Below, one piece after another: positions 45,429 to 54,885 of a DNA stretch of 64,000 nt. Under the pieces are notes generated by a model. That model was not told the origin of the DNA. It made no database searches and saw only the letters and a list, made by a program, of their open reading frames with translations. Origin of the DNA: QHXQ01 sp963788965 (GTDB taxonomy: Bacteria > Acidobacteriota > Blastocatellia > Pyrinomonadales > Pyrinomonadaceae); contig CAWBIK010000005.1 of assembly GCA_963788965.1 (NCBI GenBank), positions 1,612,001 to 1,676,000 of the forward strand. The letters run 5' to 3'. Within the stretch, counting starts at the first letter, position 1, and each line of letters starts with the position of its first letter. The translations under genes were made by a program, and so were the position numbers.

Positions 45429-45451
45429 CAGCGGGCCTCGGTGGCCCGCTG
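45429..45451 (-). terminator. GC-rich hairpin after the TPR gene
   Basis: cagcgggcc pairs with ggcccgctg around tcggt. It lies 88 bases after the stop of the TPR gene (minus strand) and upstream of the glycine-zipper gene. No U tract follows. Confidence 0.5.
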
Positions 45452-45538
45452 AACCCCAAAACGTTGAACCGGCCGGTCGTGTTTGCACGGAAAGGTGTGT
45501 GGCGTTGGGCGACTTTAGCGCCGCGCCGGCTGTGCTGC

Positions 45539-46822
45539 CTAGCTTTTCAGCTTCTTCTTCGCTTCGGGATAAGCCAGCGCCCGTTCAAGGTTGATCTGAT
45601 TGGAATCGACGATCTCTTTGTAGAGTTTCTGCGCGGCCGGCGCATCGCCCGTGCGTTCGTAGGCACGCGCGAGCAGCAGCTTGTGGAAGAGGTCGCCTTG
45701 ATTCGCCTGCTTCAGATGCTCGACCGCCTGCGCGTAATCGCCGCCTTCGAGCTTGAGATAGCCCGCGATGTAATGATAGGACGGCATGAACTCTTTGCCG
45801 CGTTCGGCGTGCTCGTCGATCATCTTCTTGATCAACTCGGCCTCTTTCCACGCGTCCTCGTGCTTGCCGAGTTTGGCGAGCGCGCGGCCCTTGCCGTGGT
45901 GCAAGCGACCCAACCAGACGAGCTTTTCTTCTTCGGGCAACTTGCTGCCGGGCACGGTGGCATAACCACGTTCGTAAGCCTTGATGGCTTCGGCCGGTCG
46001 CCCGTTCTCCAAGAGCAGCCGCGCGATTGAGTTCCAGACGAAGACCGGCGGAAACTCGGCCGCCGCTGTGGACTGTGAGTATTCGTGCTCGAAGGTTTCG
46101 AGCGCCTTCAGGGCCGCGGGCAGGTTGTTCTCGTAGATGTACGTGTAGGCCAGCCCGTAGCCGGGGCCGAAAGGCGCTGTCCCTTTCGGTCGCTTGGCCC
46201 ATGCGACCTTGAACAGTTCGCGCGCCTTCGTCTGCTCGCCCTTGAGCATGTGATAGTTGCCGAGGAAGGTGTAGACGCGCGGCGTGCTGTTGTCGAGTTG
46301 CAGGGCACGCTCAAAACGCGCCCGCGCCGCCTCGCGGTCGCCCGTGTTGAAATAGACCTGCCCCAGCATCATCTGCACCATGCGCGCGTCCGGGTAGTCT
46401 GCGCTCAATTGCAGCAACAGCGGCAGCGCCTCGTTTGCCTTCTGCGCGCGCACGAGCGCCACCGCTTCTATGTAACGACGTTCGCCGTCCGACGCCTGCT
46501 TGGCCAGCGCGAGTGCCTTGTCCATGTGCGACTTCGGATCGCCTTGCGGCGGCGGCGGGGTGAAGGTTGAAACCAGATAATGCCCGAAGGCGAAGTCGGG
46601 ATCGGCGGCGACCGCCTGCTGCGCAACGGCCAGCACGGGCGGCCCGAACTGGAAACTCTCGATCATGCGTATGACCTGCTCGGCGGCCGTGCGCGCTGCT
46701 TCCGACTTGGTGGTAAAGGTGATCTTGCGACCCGCTGGCTGTGCGTTAACTTGCAGGCAGCCGACTAAGAGCGCGAGCGCCAGACCGCACAAGGCGCGGC
46801 GCAACGACGTGGGGGTTTTCAT
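45539..46822 (-). CDS. Exported TPR-repeat protein
   Basis: 427 residues. The signal peptide (residues 1-27, ALALLVGCLQVNAQ) has a possible lipobox at LVGC. TPR units follow (DARMVQMMLGQVYFNTGDREAARARFERALQLD, TPRVYTFLGNYHMLKGEQTKARELF and others, described here in parts), covering about residues 60-410. TPR arrays bind proteins or peptides at the cell envelope. AAGGAG stands 5 bases before the ATG. Confidence 0.82.
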   Translation of the reverse strand: MKTPTSLRRALCGLALALLVGCLQVNAQPAGRKITFTTKSEAARTAAEQVIRMIESFQFGPPVLAVAQQAVAADPDFAFGHYLVSTFTPPPPQGDPKSHMDKALALAKQASDGERRYIEAVALVRAQKANEALPLLLQLSADYPDARMVQMMLGQVYFNTGDREAARARFERALQLDNSTPRVYTFLGNYHMLKGEQTKARELFKVAWAKRPKGTAPFGPGYGLAYTYIYENNLPAALKALETFEHEYSQSTAAAEFPPVFVWNSIARLLLENGRPAEAIKAYERGYATVPGSKLPEEEKLVWLGRLHHGKGRALAKLGKHEDAWKEAELIKKMIDEHAERGKEFMPSYHYIAGYLKLEGGDYAQAVEHLKQANQGDLFHKLLLARAYERTGDAPAAQKLYKEIVDSNQINLERALAYPEAKKKLKS

Positions 46823-46856
46823 TCCGTTCTCCTTAATGAAGATTAATAGCCTGTCT

Positions 46857-46950
46857 TTCTTGCGGCTTTGCGCCTTTGCGTGAGTTATTACTTAACTCAC
46901 ACAAAGGCGCAAGGATTGTGACGCACAGATTGTTACGCAAAGCCGCAAAA
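46857..46950. repeat. cttgcggctttgcgcctttg inverted repeat
   Basis: The left arm (46859-46887, words ggctttgcg, cctttgcg) pairs with taactcacacaaaggcgcaa and then with gcaaagccgcaa after an inserted segment. It lies between two TPR genes. Its words resemble those of the hairpin at 28227. Confidence 0.7.
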
Positions 46951-46974
46951 AATGTTTTGTCTCTTCGCGGCGGC

Positions 46975-48265
46975 TTAGTCTGTGTCCGCGGCCTCAAGCT
47001 TGGTCAACTGGCGGACGACGTAGAGGTATGCGAGATCGCTCTTAAGCCCGTTGGCGCGGACAGATTGCAGATGGGGGCGCGCTTCGCCGGGCCTGCCGTC
47101 TAAGAGCAACGACAGACCGATGATGGTTTGCGCGTCGAGCTTTTCGTCGTCGGTCTTGGCCGCCGCCAGTAGTGCGACCGCCGTGCGCTCGTGTTGCAGG
47201 TAGCGGAATAACTGTTGCGGCCAGACCGCCCGGTTACATTTGGCCGCGGCCCTCGTCGATGATCGAATCCGCCGCGCCCGGTTCGTTGTTCTGCCGGTAA
47301 GCGACATAGGCCAACAGCGCCATATAAGGCGCATCTTGCCCTTGCCAGTTGACGCGTTCGAGATACTCGCGCGCCGTCCCGGCCGCTGCTGCCTCGTCGT
47401 TTAAGTACAGGTGCGCCCACGCGCGATTGTAATAATCGAAGGGCGTGACGGGGCGCGGCGCAAGCGCCGCCGCGAAGTTGGCCTGCGCCTCGGCCGGCTG
47501 CCCGTCGAGTTCGTACACTTGACCCAACTCAAGATACTTCGCGGACTTGTCAGGGGCCATGCCGCGCGCCTGCTGCAAGACGTTGAGCGCCTCAGCATAA
47601 CGACCTAGATTGACTAGGGCTAACCCGGCGTTGCCGAGGGCCGCGTCGTCATCGGCGCGCGCGCCGAACGTTGCGCCGCGCAGGGCCGCGGCCTCGGCCT
47701 CGTCGTAGCGCTTGAGTTTGAAATAGGCGCTGCTGGCAGTCGCATGGGTGTAGGCGTTCTCCGGGTCTGCCTGCGCTGCCTGCTCGAAGGCTTGCACCGC
47801 CTCGCGGTATTGACCCAACCCTTTGCAAGCATAGCCAAGTTCGTTGGCTAAAAACGCGTTGTCGCGTTGGACCTGCAAACCTTTGTTGGCCGTTTGGCGT
47901 GCCTCTTCGTACCAGCCGAGGAAGTTATAGGTGTTGGCCAGATTGTTATAAGCCGACACGAAAGTTGGATCGACGGCTACGGCGGTGGCATAAGCCGTCG
48001 CTGCTTCCTCGAAGCAACCACGCGCGCGCAGATCGTAGCCCAACAAGTCGAGAGCGTAGGCGCTGTTAGTTTTATCCAGCGTCGCATCGTTGAGCCGGCG
48101 TGTCTCAGCGCCGTCGCAACGAGCGTCGGCGCGGTCAAGTTTGACGAATATGCCGGGGCGCGCTTGTTGCACGGGCGCAGGACGGTGGCTGCGTAATGTG
48201 CCGGAGGCAAGCCCCAGCGTGAAGGTGATCAGGGCGACGGTTAGACGACAGGCATAACGTTTCAT
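46975..48265 (-). CDS. Exported TPR-repeat protein (one frame break)
   Basis: About 429 residues when joined. The signal peptide (residues 1-22) precedes a Cys-containing head and six or more TPR units (SAYALDLLGYDLRARGCFEE, YNNLANTYNFLGWYEEARQ, NELGYACKGLGQYREAVQAF, and so on). The frame breaks at about 47250, where gagggccgcgg has one G too many; the other frame continues as AAAKCNRAVWPQQLFRYLQH and ends in KLEAADTD. It is upstream of the other TPR gene on the same strand. Confidence 0.82.
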
Positions 48266-48352
48266 GTCGGCATCCCCTTTGCGGTTTGTCGTACCAGCGC
48301 CGGATTATACTCCTGACGGCCGGGCAGGGGAATAGTTGACCACAAGCCCGCC

Positions 48353-48374
48353 GCGCCCGCAGCCGAGCGGGCGC
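48353..48374 (-). terminator. GC-rich hairpin after the S9 gene
   Basis: gcgcccgc (48353-48360) pairs with gcgggcgc (48367-48374), extended by acaag/cttgt farther out. It lies directly after the S9 stop on the minus strand. No U tract is present. Confidence 0.45.
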
Positions 48375-48383
48375 TTGTCGAAC

Positions 48384-50555
48384 TTAGTGCTGACCGCCGC
48401 TTGAGCCGTGCTGCGCGCCGCCGCTGAAAACTTTGTCGAAGAAAGCGGCGGTGGCGTCGTCCACCTTGAGCCAGTTGGCGTGATGCAGGAAGTGGTGCGT
48501 GTCGTCGGGGATGATCAGTTCTTCAAACGATACGCCCGCGCGTTCCAGCCGCCGCGCTAGGTCCACTGTCTGACTGAAGCGCACGTTGCGATCATCGTCG
48601 CCGTGGATCAACAGCACAGGCGACTTCCAACTCTTAATCGCGGCGACGGGCGACGACTGCCACGCCACATCGAGCGCCTGTTGCGTGTCGGGCGCTTTCT
48701 CATAACGCGGCGTGAGCAGACCCGCCGCACGCTCGCTGGTCCAATCGTGAACGCCGTGGATGTCCACGCCCGCAGCGAAGAGTTGCGAGTCGCGCCCAAG
48801 CGCCAGCGCCGTGAGGAAGCCGCCGTATGAACCGCCGTAGATGCCGATCCGTGTGGCGTCAACTTCGGGCAGCGTGCGCAAATATTCGCCCCCGGCTTTC
48901 ACGTCCTGATACTCGGCCGCCCCACGCCCGCCCGCGCCTCGCGGAAACTGAAACTCATAACCGTAACCGATGCCGAGCCGGTAATTCACCGACAGCACGA
49001 CGTAGCCGCGACTCGCAAGATACTGGTTGAGCGCGTAGGCGTTCGAGTAGTAGTCCGAGTAGTGCCAGCCCAGAAGCATCTGGCGCGGCGGGCCGCCGTG
49101 GACGTAGATGATGGCCGGTCGCTTGGCCGCGCCGCCCGGCTGCGCGAACAGTTGCGCGTGGATTGCGAGTCCGTCCGGCGCTTTGAAGATCACTTGACGC
49201 GGCGTGACGAGCCGCGTCGTGGGGAAGTCGGCCGGGATGAGTTCCGCGCCCAAGTTCTGACGCGTGCCGCCCGCGACGGGCATGACGGCGGGCAGCGGCG
49301 GACGTTGCGCGGTCGCGCCGATGAACGCGACGTGGCGGCCGTCGCCGGTCATAACCGGCGTCCATTCAAGTCCAGTGCCCGGCGTTAGGACCTGCGGTTC
49401 GGCGCGATCAACCGGCACGCGGACGACGTGCCGGCGATCTATGTCCTGCGGATCAGACCCCGCGTTACCGGCAAAGAGCAGATAACGTTTATCAGGCGAG
49501 AGGCTGATGTACTCGGCCATGTAGTTGCCGGGCGTGAGCAGCAGCGGCGAGCCGCCTGTCTCGGCGATTGAATAGAGATGCGGCCAGCCGTCCATGTAAG
49601 AGAGAAACACGATGCGCCCCTGCGCCGCCCAATGAAGATTCGGCCCGCCTTCAGTGCTCGGCGTCGAACCGCGCAACGTGTCCGGGCTTTGCCACAACAG
49701 ACGACCCGCGCCCGTGTTTGCGTCCGCCGTCCAGATGGACCAGCGGCGCGGTCGATCTTCGAGAATGGCTTCGGGCGCGCCGCCGCTGCCGGGGCGACGC
49801 ACGAAGGCAAGCCGCTGCCCGTCGGGCGACCAGCGCGGCGCATTGTCGCGTGCAGTCGCGGGCGCAAGATAAAGAATAGGCGTGGCATCGTCGGTGAAGA
49901 CGCCGATGAAGGAATGATCGCCACGGTTTGAAACGAACGCGAGCCTGCGGCCATCGGGCGACCAGCGCGGTTCGTCGTTCTCGCCGCGCGCGTAGAAGAG
50001 ACGCTTGGCTTGCGTCGAGCCGTCCACGGGCACAGTCCAGATCGCGCGATCCTTGACGAACGCGACAAGCTTGCTATTAGGTGCGACGGCCGGCTCGTCG
50101 CCTTCGGCCAGCGCCTTCGGCTCGCCACCCGCGAACGGCACGCTCCACAGTTGCACCTTCTGTGCGACGGGTTGCGAAGCGGGCGCGGGCGGCGCGCTCT
50201 CCCAGTTCGACCCGTGCTCGCCGCCGCGCACGTAGATGACAAAGTTGCCATCGGGCGTGAGCGCAACGCTGGTCAACTCTTGCCCGTCGTCCGTTTGATA
50301 GTTGGTGAGCCGGCGCGCACGAAACTCCGGCCCTTCGGCCACCCAGATGTTGCGCCGGCCCGCTTCGTTACAAGCCCACGCGATGCGCGCGCCTGTGGCG
50401 GCCGCCGCCAGTTCGTTTGGAAACGGATAGCTGCGCACCTGCGCGACGGTGAAGGGCGCGGCAGGCGCAGGCTGCGCGTTGATGTTGACGCTGGCCGCGC
50501 AGCAGACAACGAGCGCGCAGCACAGGCGGCGCAACCAAACGACTGGCATTGGCAT
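48384..50555 (-). CDS. Secreted S9 prolyl-oligopeptidase-family peptidase
   Basis: 723 residues. The signal peptide (residues 1-28) precedes a propeller with PD40/DPP-like units (RWSPDGRRLAFVSNRGDHSF, LSPDKRYLLFAGN), then an alpha/beta hydrolase domain from about residue 470. The triad is S576 (GGSYGGF), D655 (HGDDDRNV) and a His near 687 (PDDTHHF). It cleaves short peptides, here outside the cytoplasm. Two close ATGs (50555, 50549) are possible; GGAGAGG lies 11 bases before the first. Confidence 0.92.
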   Translation of the reverse strand: MPMPVVWLRRLCCALVVCCAASVNINAQPAPAAPFTVAQVRSYPFPNELAAAATGARIAWACNEAGRRNIWVAEGPEFRARRLTNYQTDDGQELTSVALTPDGNFVIYVRGGEHGSNWESAPPAPASQPVAQKVQLWSVPFAGGEPKALAEGDEPAVAPNSKLVAFVKDRAIWTVPVDGSTQAKRLFYARGENDEPRWSPDGRRLAFVSNRGDHSFIGVFTDDATPILYLAPATARDNAPRWSPDGQRLAFVRRPGSGGAPEAILEDRPRRWSIWTADANTGAGRLLWQSPDTLRGSTPSTEGGPNLHWAAQGRIVFLSYMDGWPHLYSIAETGGSPLLLTPGNYMAEYISLSPDKRYLLFAGNAGSDPQDIDRRHVVRVPVDRAEPQVLTPGTGLEWTPVMTGDGRHVAFIGATAQRPPLPAVMPVAGGTRQNLGAELIPADFPTTRLVTPRQVIFKAPDGLAIHAQLFAQPGGAAKRPAIIYVHGGPPRQMLLGWHYSDYYSNAYALNQYLASRGYVVLSVNYRLGIGYGYEFQFPRGAGGRGAAEYQDVKAGGEYLRTLPEVDATRIGIYGGSYGGFLTALALGRDSQLFAAGVDIHGVHDWTSERAAGLLTPRYEKAPDTQQALDVAWQSSPVAAIKSWKSPVLLIHGDDDRNVRFSQTVDLARRLERAGVSFEELIIPDDTHHFLHHANWLKVDDATAAFFDKVFSGGAQHGSSGGQH

Positions 50556-50679
50556 GTGAATCGACCTCTCCGCGAATAATTTTTGTGGCCCGGTTTCGCG
50601 TCGGCGTTACTGATTAAGGGCGTAAGTATACGAACAGGCCGAAGGTGTGGTCAAAGCGTGTTATTGACCCGGCACGGAG

Positions 50680-50707
50680 TTGCATTACGGCCAAAACGCT
50701 TTATAGT
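50680..50707 (+). promoter_or_regulatory. Possible promoter of the desaturase gene
   Basis: TTGCAT (50680-50685), spacer 16, TATAGT (50702-50707), about 48 bases before the ATG. Each hexamer differs from consensus in one or two places. Confidence 0.45.
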
Positions 50708-50755
50708 AAATGACAGTTTAATAGTAAGCGCAGGCTTATACAGAAAAGGCAATTA

Positions 50756-51643
50756 ATGGCTCAACTCGCGCGCGCGGCTCGGCAATCAATTACAAGTCAA
50801 ACCAGATCGGCCGAATTGGATTACGGCATCTGCGTTCAATTTCTCTTGTTGCATGTGGCGTGTCTGCTCGCCATCTGGACGGGCGTGAGCACTGTGGCTG
50901 TCGTCACGTGTCTCGCGCTGTATGTCGTGCGTATGTTCGCCATCACGGCCGGGTTTCATCGGCTGCTCGCGCATCGCACTTATAGAACGGGGCGCGTCTT
51001 CCAGTTTATGATCGCGTTGCTGGGCACGATGGCTTATCAGAAGGGGCCGCTCTGGTGGTCGGCACATCATCGCGCGCATCACCTGAACACAGACACAGAG
51101 AGCGATCCGCACTCGCCGCTGACAGGTAGCTTCTGGCAGTCGCACGTCGGCTGGTTTCTGACCCGCGCCGCGCGCACGCCTGACCGCACGCTGGTTGCGA
51201 ACCTGAGCAAGTACCGCGAGCTGCGCCTGCTTGATCGTTATTACACGTTGCCGCCGCTCATGTTGGCGGGCGGCACGTTCTTGTTCGGCGTTATGCTTGA
51301 GCGATACGCCCCGGCTCTGGGCACGTCGGGCTGGCAGATGTTGATCTGGGGCTTCTTCATCAGCACCATCTTGCTCTACCACGGCACGTTCACCGTCAAC
51401 TCGCTGGCGCACCTGTTCGGTCGTCGCCGCTTCGAGACGGACGACAACAGCCGGAACAATTTCCTTGTGGCGTTAATCACGCTGGGCGAAGGCTGGCACA
51501 ACAATCATCACTATTACCCGGCATCGGAACGGCAGGGCTTCTACTGGTGGGAGATCGATATGGCCCACTACACGCTCCGCGCGTTTTCGTGGCTGGGGCT
51601 TGTCTGGGACCTAAGACCGCCGCCGCGCCGGGTCTACGATTAA
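50756..51643 (+). CDS. Acyl-CoA/fatty acid delta-9-type desaturase
   Basis: 295 residues of the membrane di-iron desaturase family. The three His boxes are HRLLAH (68-73), HRAHH (105-109) and HNNHH (248-252). Hydrophobic pairs at about 28-62 and 165-212 anchor it in the membrane. It introduces a cis double bond into acyl chains with O2 and a reductase, so it indicates aerobic lipid remodelling. AAAAGG stands 6 bases before the ATG. The cytochrome b5-like domain is absent, as in many bacterial members. Confidence 0.93.
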   Translation: MAQLARAARQSITSQTRSAELDYGICVQFLLLHVACLLAIWTGVSTVAVVTCLALYVVRMFAITAGFHRLLAHRTYRTGRVFQFMIALLGTMAYQKGPLWWSAHHRAHHLNTDTESDPHSPLTGSFWQSHVGWFLTRAARTPDRTLVANLSKYRELRLLDRYYTLPPLMLAGGTFLFGVMLERYAPALGTSGWQMLIWGFFISTILLYHGTFTVNSLAHLFGRRRFETDDNSRNNFLVALITLGEGWHNNHHYYPASERQGFYWWEIDMAHYTLRAFSWLGLVWDLRPPPRRVYD

Positions 51644-51745
51644 CGCCGCCGCCAACTCCCGATCAGTTTCATATGCGAAGTACACACGCTGCCCGGCGAG
51701 TCGGCCGGGCGGCGCGGGCGTGACAACAATTATGCACAGACGAAT

Positions 51746-52943
51746 ATGAAGCCAACGGTCGTCAGCACAGAGTCGGCGCGGCGGCTCTTGATGGGCGCGC
51801 AAGGCTTGCTCGCAGACCCGGCGCGCGCGGCGTCGCCTGCTGTCTTGCGCGCCCTCATCGAGCAGATGGGCTTCGTCCAACTCGATTCGATCAACGTCGT
51901 CGAGCGGGCGCATCATCATAACACTCGCCAGCCGGCTCGACGGCTACAGGCACGCACATCTCGCGGCGTTGTTGGAGCAGCAGCGCAGCCTCTTCGAGCA
52001 TTGGACGCATGACGCCTCGGCCGTGCCGACGAAGTGGTTCGCGCACTGGCAGCCGCGCTTCACACGCGAGCGCACGCGCTTGATGAACAGCGCGTGGTGG
52101 CAGCAGCGCATGGGCGCAGAGCCGGACAAGGTTGTCGCGCAAGTGCGTGAGCGCATCGTCCGCGAAGGGCCGCTGCGCTCGCAAGACTTCGAGCCTGAAG
52201 GGCGCGGCGCTTCGTCAGCGTGGTGGGGTTGGAAACCGCAGAAGGCGGCGCTGGAATTTTTGTGGACCACAGGCGAGTTGATGGTTGTGCGCCGGGTCAA
52301 CTTTCAGAAGGTGTATGACTTGACCGAACGCGTCTTGCCCAAGCAACACGCTATGGCTCGACCCGACGAGCAAGCACACGTCGAATGGGCTTGTAGCACG
52401 GCGCTGGAACGGTTGGTCATTGCGACGCCGAAGGAGTTGGCTGAGTTCTGGGCCACAGTTAACATCGCACAGGCGCAGGCTTGGTGCGCGGCGGCGGCAC
52501 AAGCGGGCCGCATCACACCTGTGCTGGTCGAATCGGCCGACGGGACGAAACCGAAACCAAGCTTCGCGGCGCTAGATTGGATGCAGCGACTCAAAGGTTT
52601 GCCAGAGCCGCCCGCGCATATGCGCCTGCTCAGCCCGTTCGATCCGGTGCTGCGCGACCGCGCGCGCGCACGTCGCTTGTTCGGGTTCGATTATCGCTTC
52701 GAAGCCTTCGTGCCTGAACCGAAGCGACAATACGGTTACTATGTACTGCCCATCTTAGAGGGCGACCGTTTGGTGGGTCGGCTCAATCCGAAATTTGACC
52801 GGCGTAACGAACTGCTAAGCGTGCGCCAAGTTTACTGGGAGCAGGGCGTGCGTGTGACCGCGCACAGGCGCAAGGCGTTGACCAAAGCGGTCGCACGGTT
52901 GGCCGAGTTTATCGGCGCACGACGCATCGCCTTGCCCGACTAA
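51746..52943 (+). CDS. Winged-helix DNA glycosylase-like protein, AlkX/YcaQ family (one frame break)
   Basis: About 398 residues when joined. The N-terminal part has GFVQLDSINVVERAHH with the QxD motif (Q45, D47) of YcaQ-type interstrand-crosslink glycosylases. The frame breaks at about 51920: one extra C in catcatcataac interrupts HHITLASRLDGY. The rest (SLFEHWTHDASAVPTKWF, then LLSPFDPVLRDRARARRLFGFDYRFE, GYYVLPILEGDRLVGRLNPKFDR) is the HTH_42 family. AlkX removes crosslinked or alkylated bases. The esterase gene follows 12 bases later. Confidence 0.85.
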
Positions 52944-52955
52944 AAGGAAGCACTT

Positions 52956-53639
52956 ATGGCTGCACGTGATCTCTCGTTAGTTCATCTGGTTCGTGAACCC
53001 GGTGTGGCGACACAAGCGCCGCCGCTTCTGCTCTTGCTGCACGGCGTCGGGAGCAATGAGGCCGACCTGTTCGGCCTCGCCCCTTACATAGACGAACGGT
53101 TCTTGATCGTGAGCGCACGCGCGCCGGTCGTGATGGGGCCGGGCGCATATGGCTGGTTCAACATAGAGTTCACCCCGCAGGGACTCAGCGCCGACATCGA
53201 ACAGGCGAAGACGAGCCTGCGCCTGCTGCCGAAGTTTATCGCCGAACTGATCGAAACGTACCGGGTGGACGACAAAGGCATCTATCTTGCGGGCTTCAGT
53301 CAGGGCGCGATGATGAGCCTCGCGCTGGCGCTCACGCGGCCGGAGCAGATCGCCGGAGCAGTTGTGATGAGCGGTCGCTTACCCACGCAGGTGCTCGAAC
53401 ATGTGCCGGGCGGAGAGGCGCTCACAGGTCTGCCTTTGCTCGTCACCCACGGCACATATGATCCGGTGCTGCCGGTCAACGAAGGCCGCGCCATCAAGCA
53501 GAGCTTGGCGGCGCTGCCCGTGGAGCTTACCTATCGTGAGTATCCGATGGGTCACGAAGTCAGTGCGGAGAGTCTGCGTGATGTGGCCGCGTGGCTCAGC
53601 CGCACACTCGACGAGCATCAGCGTCGCCGGGCGGAGTAA
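52956..53639 (+). CDS. Phospholipase/carboxylesterase-family hydrolase
   Basis: 227 residues, alpha/beta hydrolase. The triad is S115 (AGFSQGAMM), D169 (HGTYDPVLPV) and H200 (YPMGHEVS); LLLHGVGSNEADL forms the oxyanion loop. No signal peptide, so it is cytoplasmic. The closest named group is the acyl-protein thioesterase/carboxylesterase family; the substrate is unknown. AAGGAAG stands before the ATG. It lies 12 bases after the AlkX-like gene and 24 before msrB, a likely operon. Confidence 0.88.
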   Translation: MAARDLSLVHLVREPGVATQAPPLLLLLHGVGSNEADLFGLAPYIDERFLIVSARAPVVMGPGAYGWFNIEFTPQGLSADIEQAKTSLRLLPKFIAELIETYRVDDKGIYLAGFSQGAMMSLALALTRPEQIAGAVVMSGRLPTQVLEHVPGGEALTGLPLLVTHGTYDPVLPVNEGRAIKQSLAALPVELTYREYPMGHEVSAESLRDVAAWLSRTLDEHQRRRAE

Positions 53640-53663
53640 GCGCGGTTTAGAAAGGATGTTGCT

Positions 53664-54074
53664 TTGAACAAGAAGATCACTAAAACGGATGCGGAATGGC
53701 GGCAGGCGCTCACGCCTGAACAGTACCGCGTGGCGCGGCAGAAGGGCACGGAGCGACCGTTCACGGGCGAGTATCACGACAACAAGGACGTGGGCACGTA
53801 CCTGTGCGCGGCCTGCGGCAACGAGTTGTTCAAGTCGGCGGCGAAGTTCGATTCGGGCTGCGGCTGGCCGAGTTTCTACGAGCCGTCGGCAGACGATAAC
53901 GTCAGAACCGAACTCGACACGAGCCACGGGATGGTCCGCACGGAAGTCATGTGCGCGGCGTGCGACGCGCATCTCGGTCACGTCTTCGACGACGGGCCGC
54001 GCCCGACCGGCTTGCGCTACTGCATCAACTCGGTCGTGCTCAAACTGGACAAAGCAGCCGACGCCGACTCGTGA
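53664..54074 (+). CDS. msrB: Peptide-methionine (R)-S-oxide reductase
   Basis: 136 residues with the TTG start at 53664 after AAAGGA. Zinc ligands are C48, C51, C97 and C100 (YLCAACGNELF and MCAACDAHLGHVF), the catalytic Cys is C120 in RYCINSVVL, and GCGWPSFYEP is the substrate loop. It repairs methionine-R-sulfoxide in proteins. It is the third gene of the probable repair operon with the AlkX-like and esterase genes. Confidence 0.95.
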   Translation: MNKKITKTDAEWRQALTPEQYRVARQKGTERPFTGEYHDNKDVGTYLCAACGNELFKSAAKFDSGCGWPSFYEPSADDNVRTELDTSHGMVRTEVMCAACDAHLGHVFDDGPRPTGLRYCINSVVLKLDKAADADS

Positions 54075-54397
54075 ACGTGGGTTCTGCGTTAACGCGGGCG
54101 CATTTATTATTGTCTGGTTGCGCGCTAATCGTGCCCGGCCGCTTGCAACCGGCCTGCATTATAAGGCATCCTAGTTACCAGGTTATTCCTTCTCTCTTGC
54201 ATAAACGGTGATGCACGTCGCAGCTGGCAACTCGTGGCGGTCTTCTAGATGGTTCGAGAGTAGGCTGATTTCAACTTTGAAGCCGCTCGTTTGAGCACCG
54301 GAACCAAGAGCCTTCGCTGCCACCGTTACACCGAAGCCCTTCTTCGATTCAAGCTTCTCTTAACGCTCCCACAAGGGAGAAGGGACACACTACACTT
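54075..54397 (+). other. Leader of the RRM gene, no coding frame
   Basis: A 323-base non-coding stretch. It ends with ctccc-acaa-gggag (54366-54379), a small hairpin whose right arm is the beginning of the purine-rich SD (gggagaaggga). Long leaders are common for cold-responsive RNA-binding proteins. Confidence 0.5.
54366..54379 (+). promoter_or_regulatory. Hairpin masking the RRM ribosome-binding site
   Basis: CTCCC pairs with GGGAG across ACAA, 18 bases before the ATG at 54398. It could cover the first part of the SD. The remaining AAGGGA stays free, so the effect may be partial. Confidence 0.35.
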
Positions 54398-54709
54398 ATG
54401 TCAATGAAACTCTATGTCGGCAACCTTGCGTTCTCGACTTCAAGCACAGAACTGGAACAGTTATTCGCGCAGGCCGGCACGGTTGAATCCGCTAGCGTCG
54501 TCGAAGACCGCGACACGGGCCGCTCACGTGGCTTCGGCTTCGTCGAGATGTCGAGCCGCGAAGAAGGCGAAGCGGTGATCGCGCAGTTCAACGGCACGGA
54601 AGTCAACGGTCGCGCTTTGACTGTGAACGAAGCCAAGCCGCGTGAAAGTCGCGGTGGCGACCGTGGCGGCTTCGGCGGCCGTAGCAATGGCCAGTCGCGC
54701 CGTTACTAA
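54398..54709 (+). CDS. RRM-domain RNA-binding protein
   Basis: 103 residues: one RRM with RNP2 LYVGNL (5-10) and RNP1 RGFGFVEM (44-51), then a Gly/Arg-rich tail (RGGDRGGFGGRSNG). This matches the cold-induced bacterial Rbp family that binds single-stranded RNA. A strong SD precedes the ATG, and a rho-independent terminator follows at 54744. Confidence 0.93.
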   Translation: MSMKLYVGNLAFSTSSTELEQLFAQAGTVESASVVEDRDTGRSRGFGFVEMSSREEGEAVIAQFNGTEVNGRALTVNEAKPRESRGGDRGGFGGRSNGQSRRY

Positions 54710-54743
54710 GCTCAGCTTTGAGCAATCGCCGATCTTTAATGAG

Positions 54744-54771
54744 CGCCCCGGCGAAATGGTTCGCCGGGGCG
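54744..54771 (+). terminator. Rho-independent terminator of the RRM gene
   Basis: CGCCCCGGCGAA pairs with TTCGCCGGGGCG with loop ATGG, followed by TTTGTTT. It lies 34 bases after the RRM stop. Confidence 0.93.
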
Positions 54772-54885
54772 TTTGTTTAGGTCAACTCTAGCGTGTGCTG
54801 CTCGCCTAATCCGCATCCGTCCGAAATAGCGCACAAAAGGGATTACACTTACCTGAGCTTAAGCTGGAATAGAGGCTGATACTTT

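Noticed and set aside
4604..46950. CRISPR-like arrays for the repeated words
   Set aside because: The units are 7-8 base variants without unique spacers, arranged as inverted arms, and no cas genes are present.
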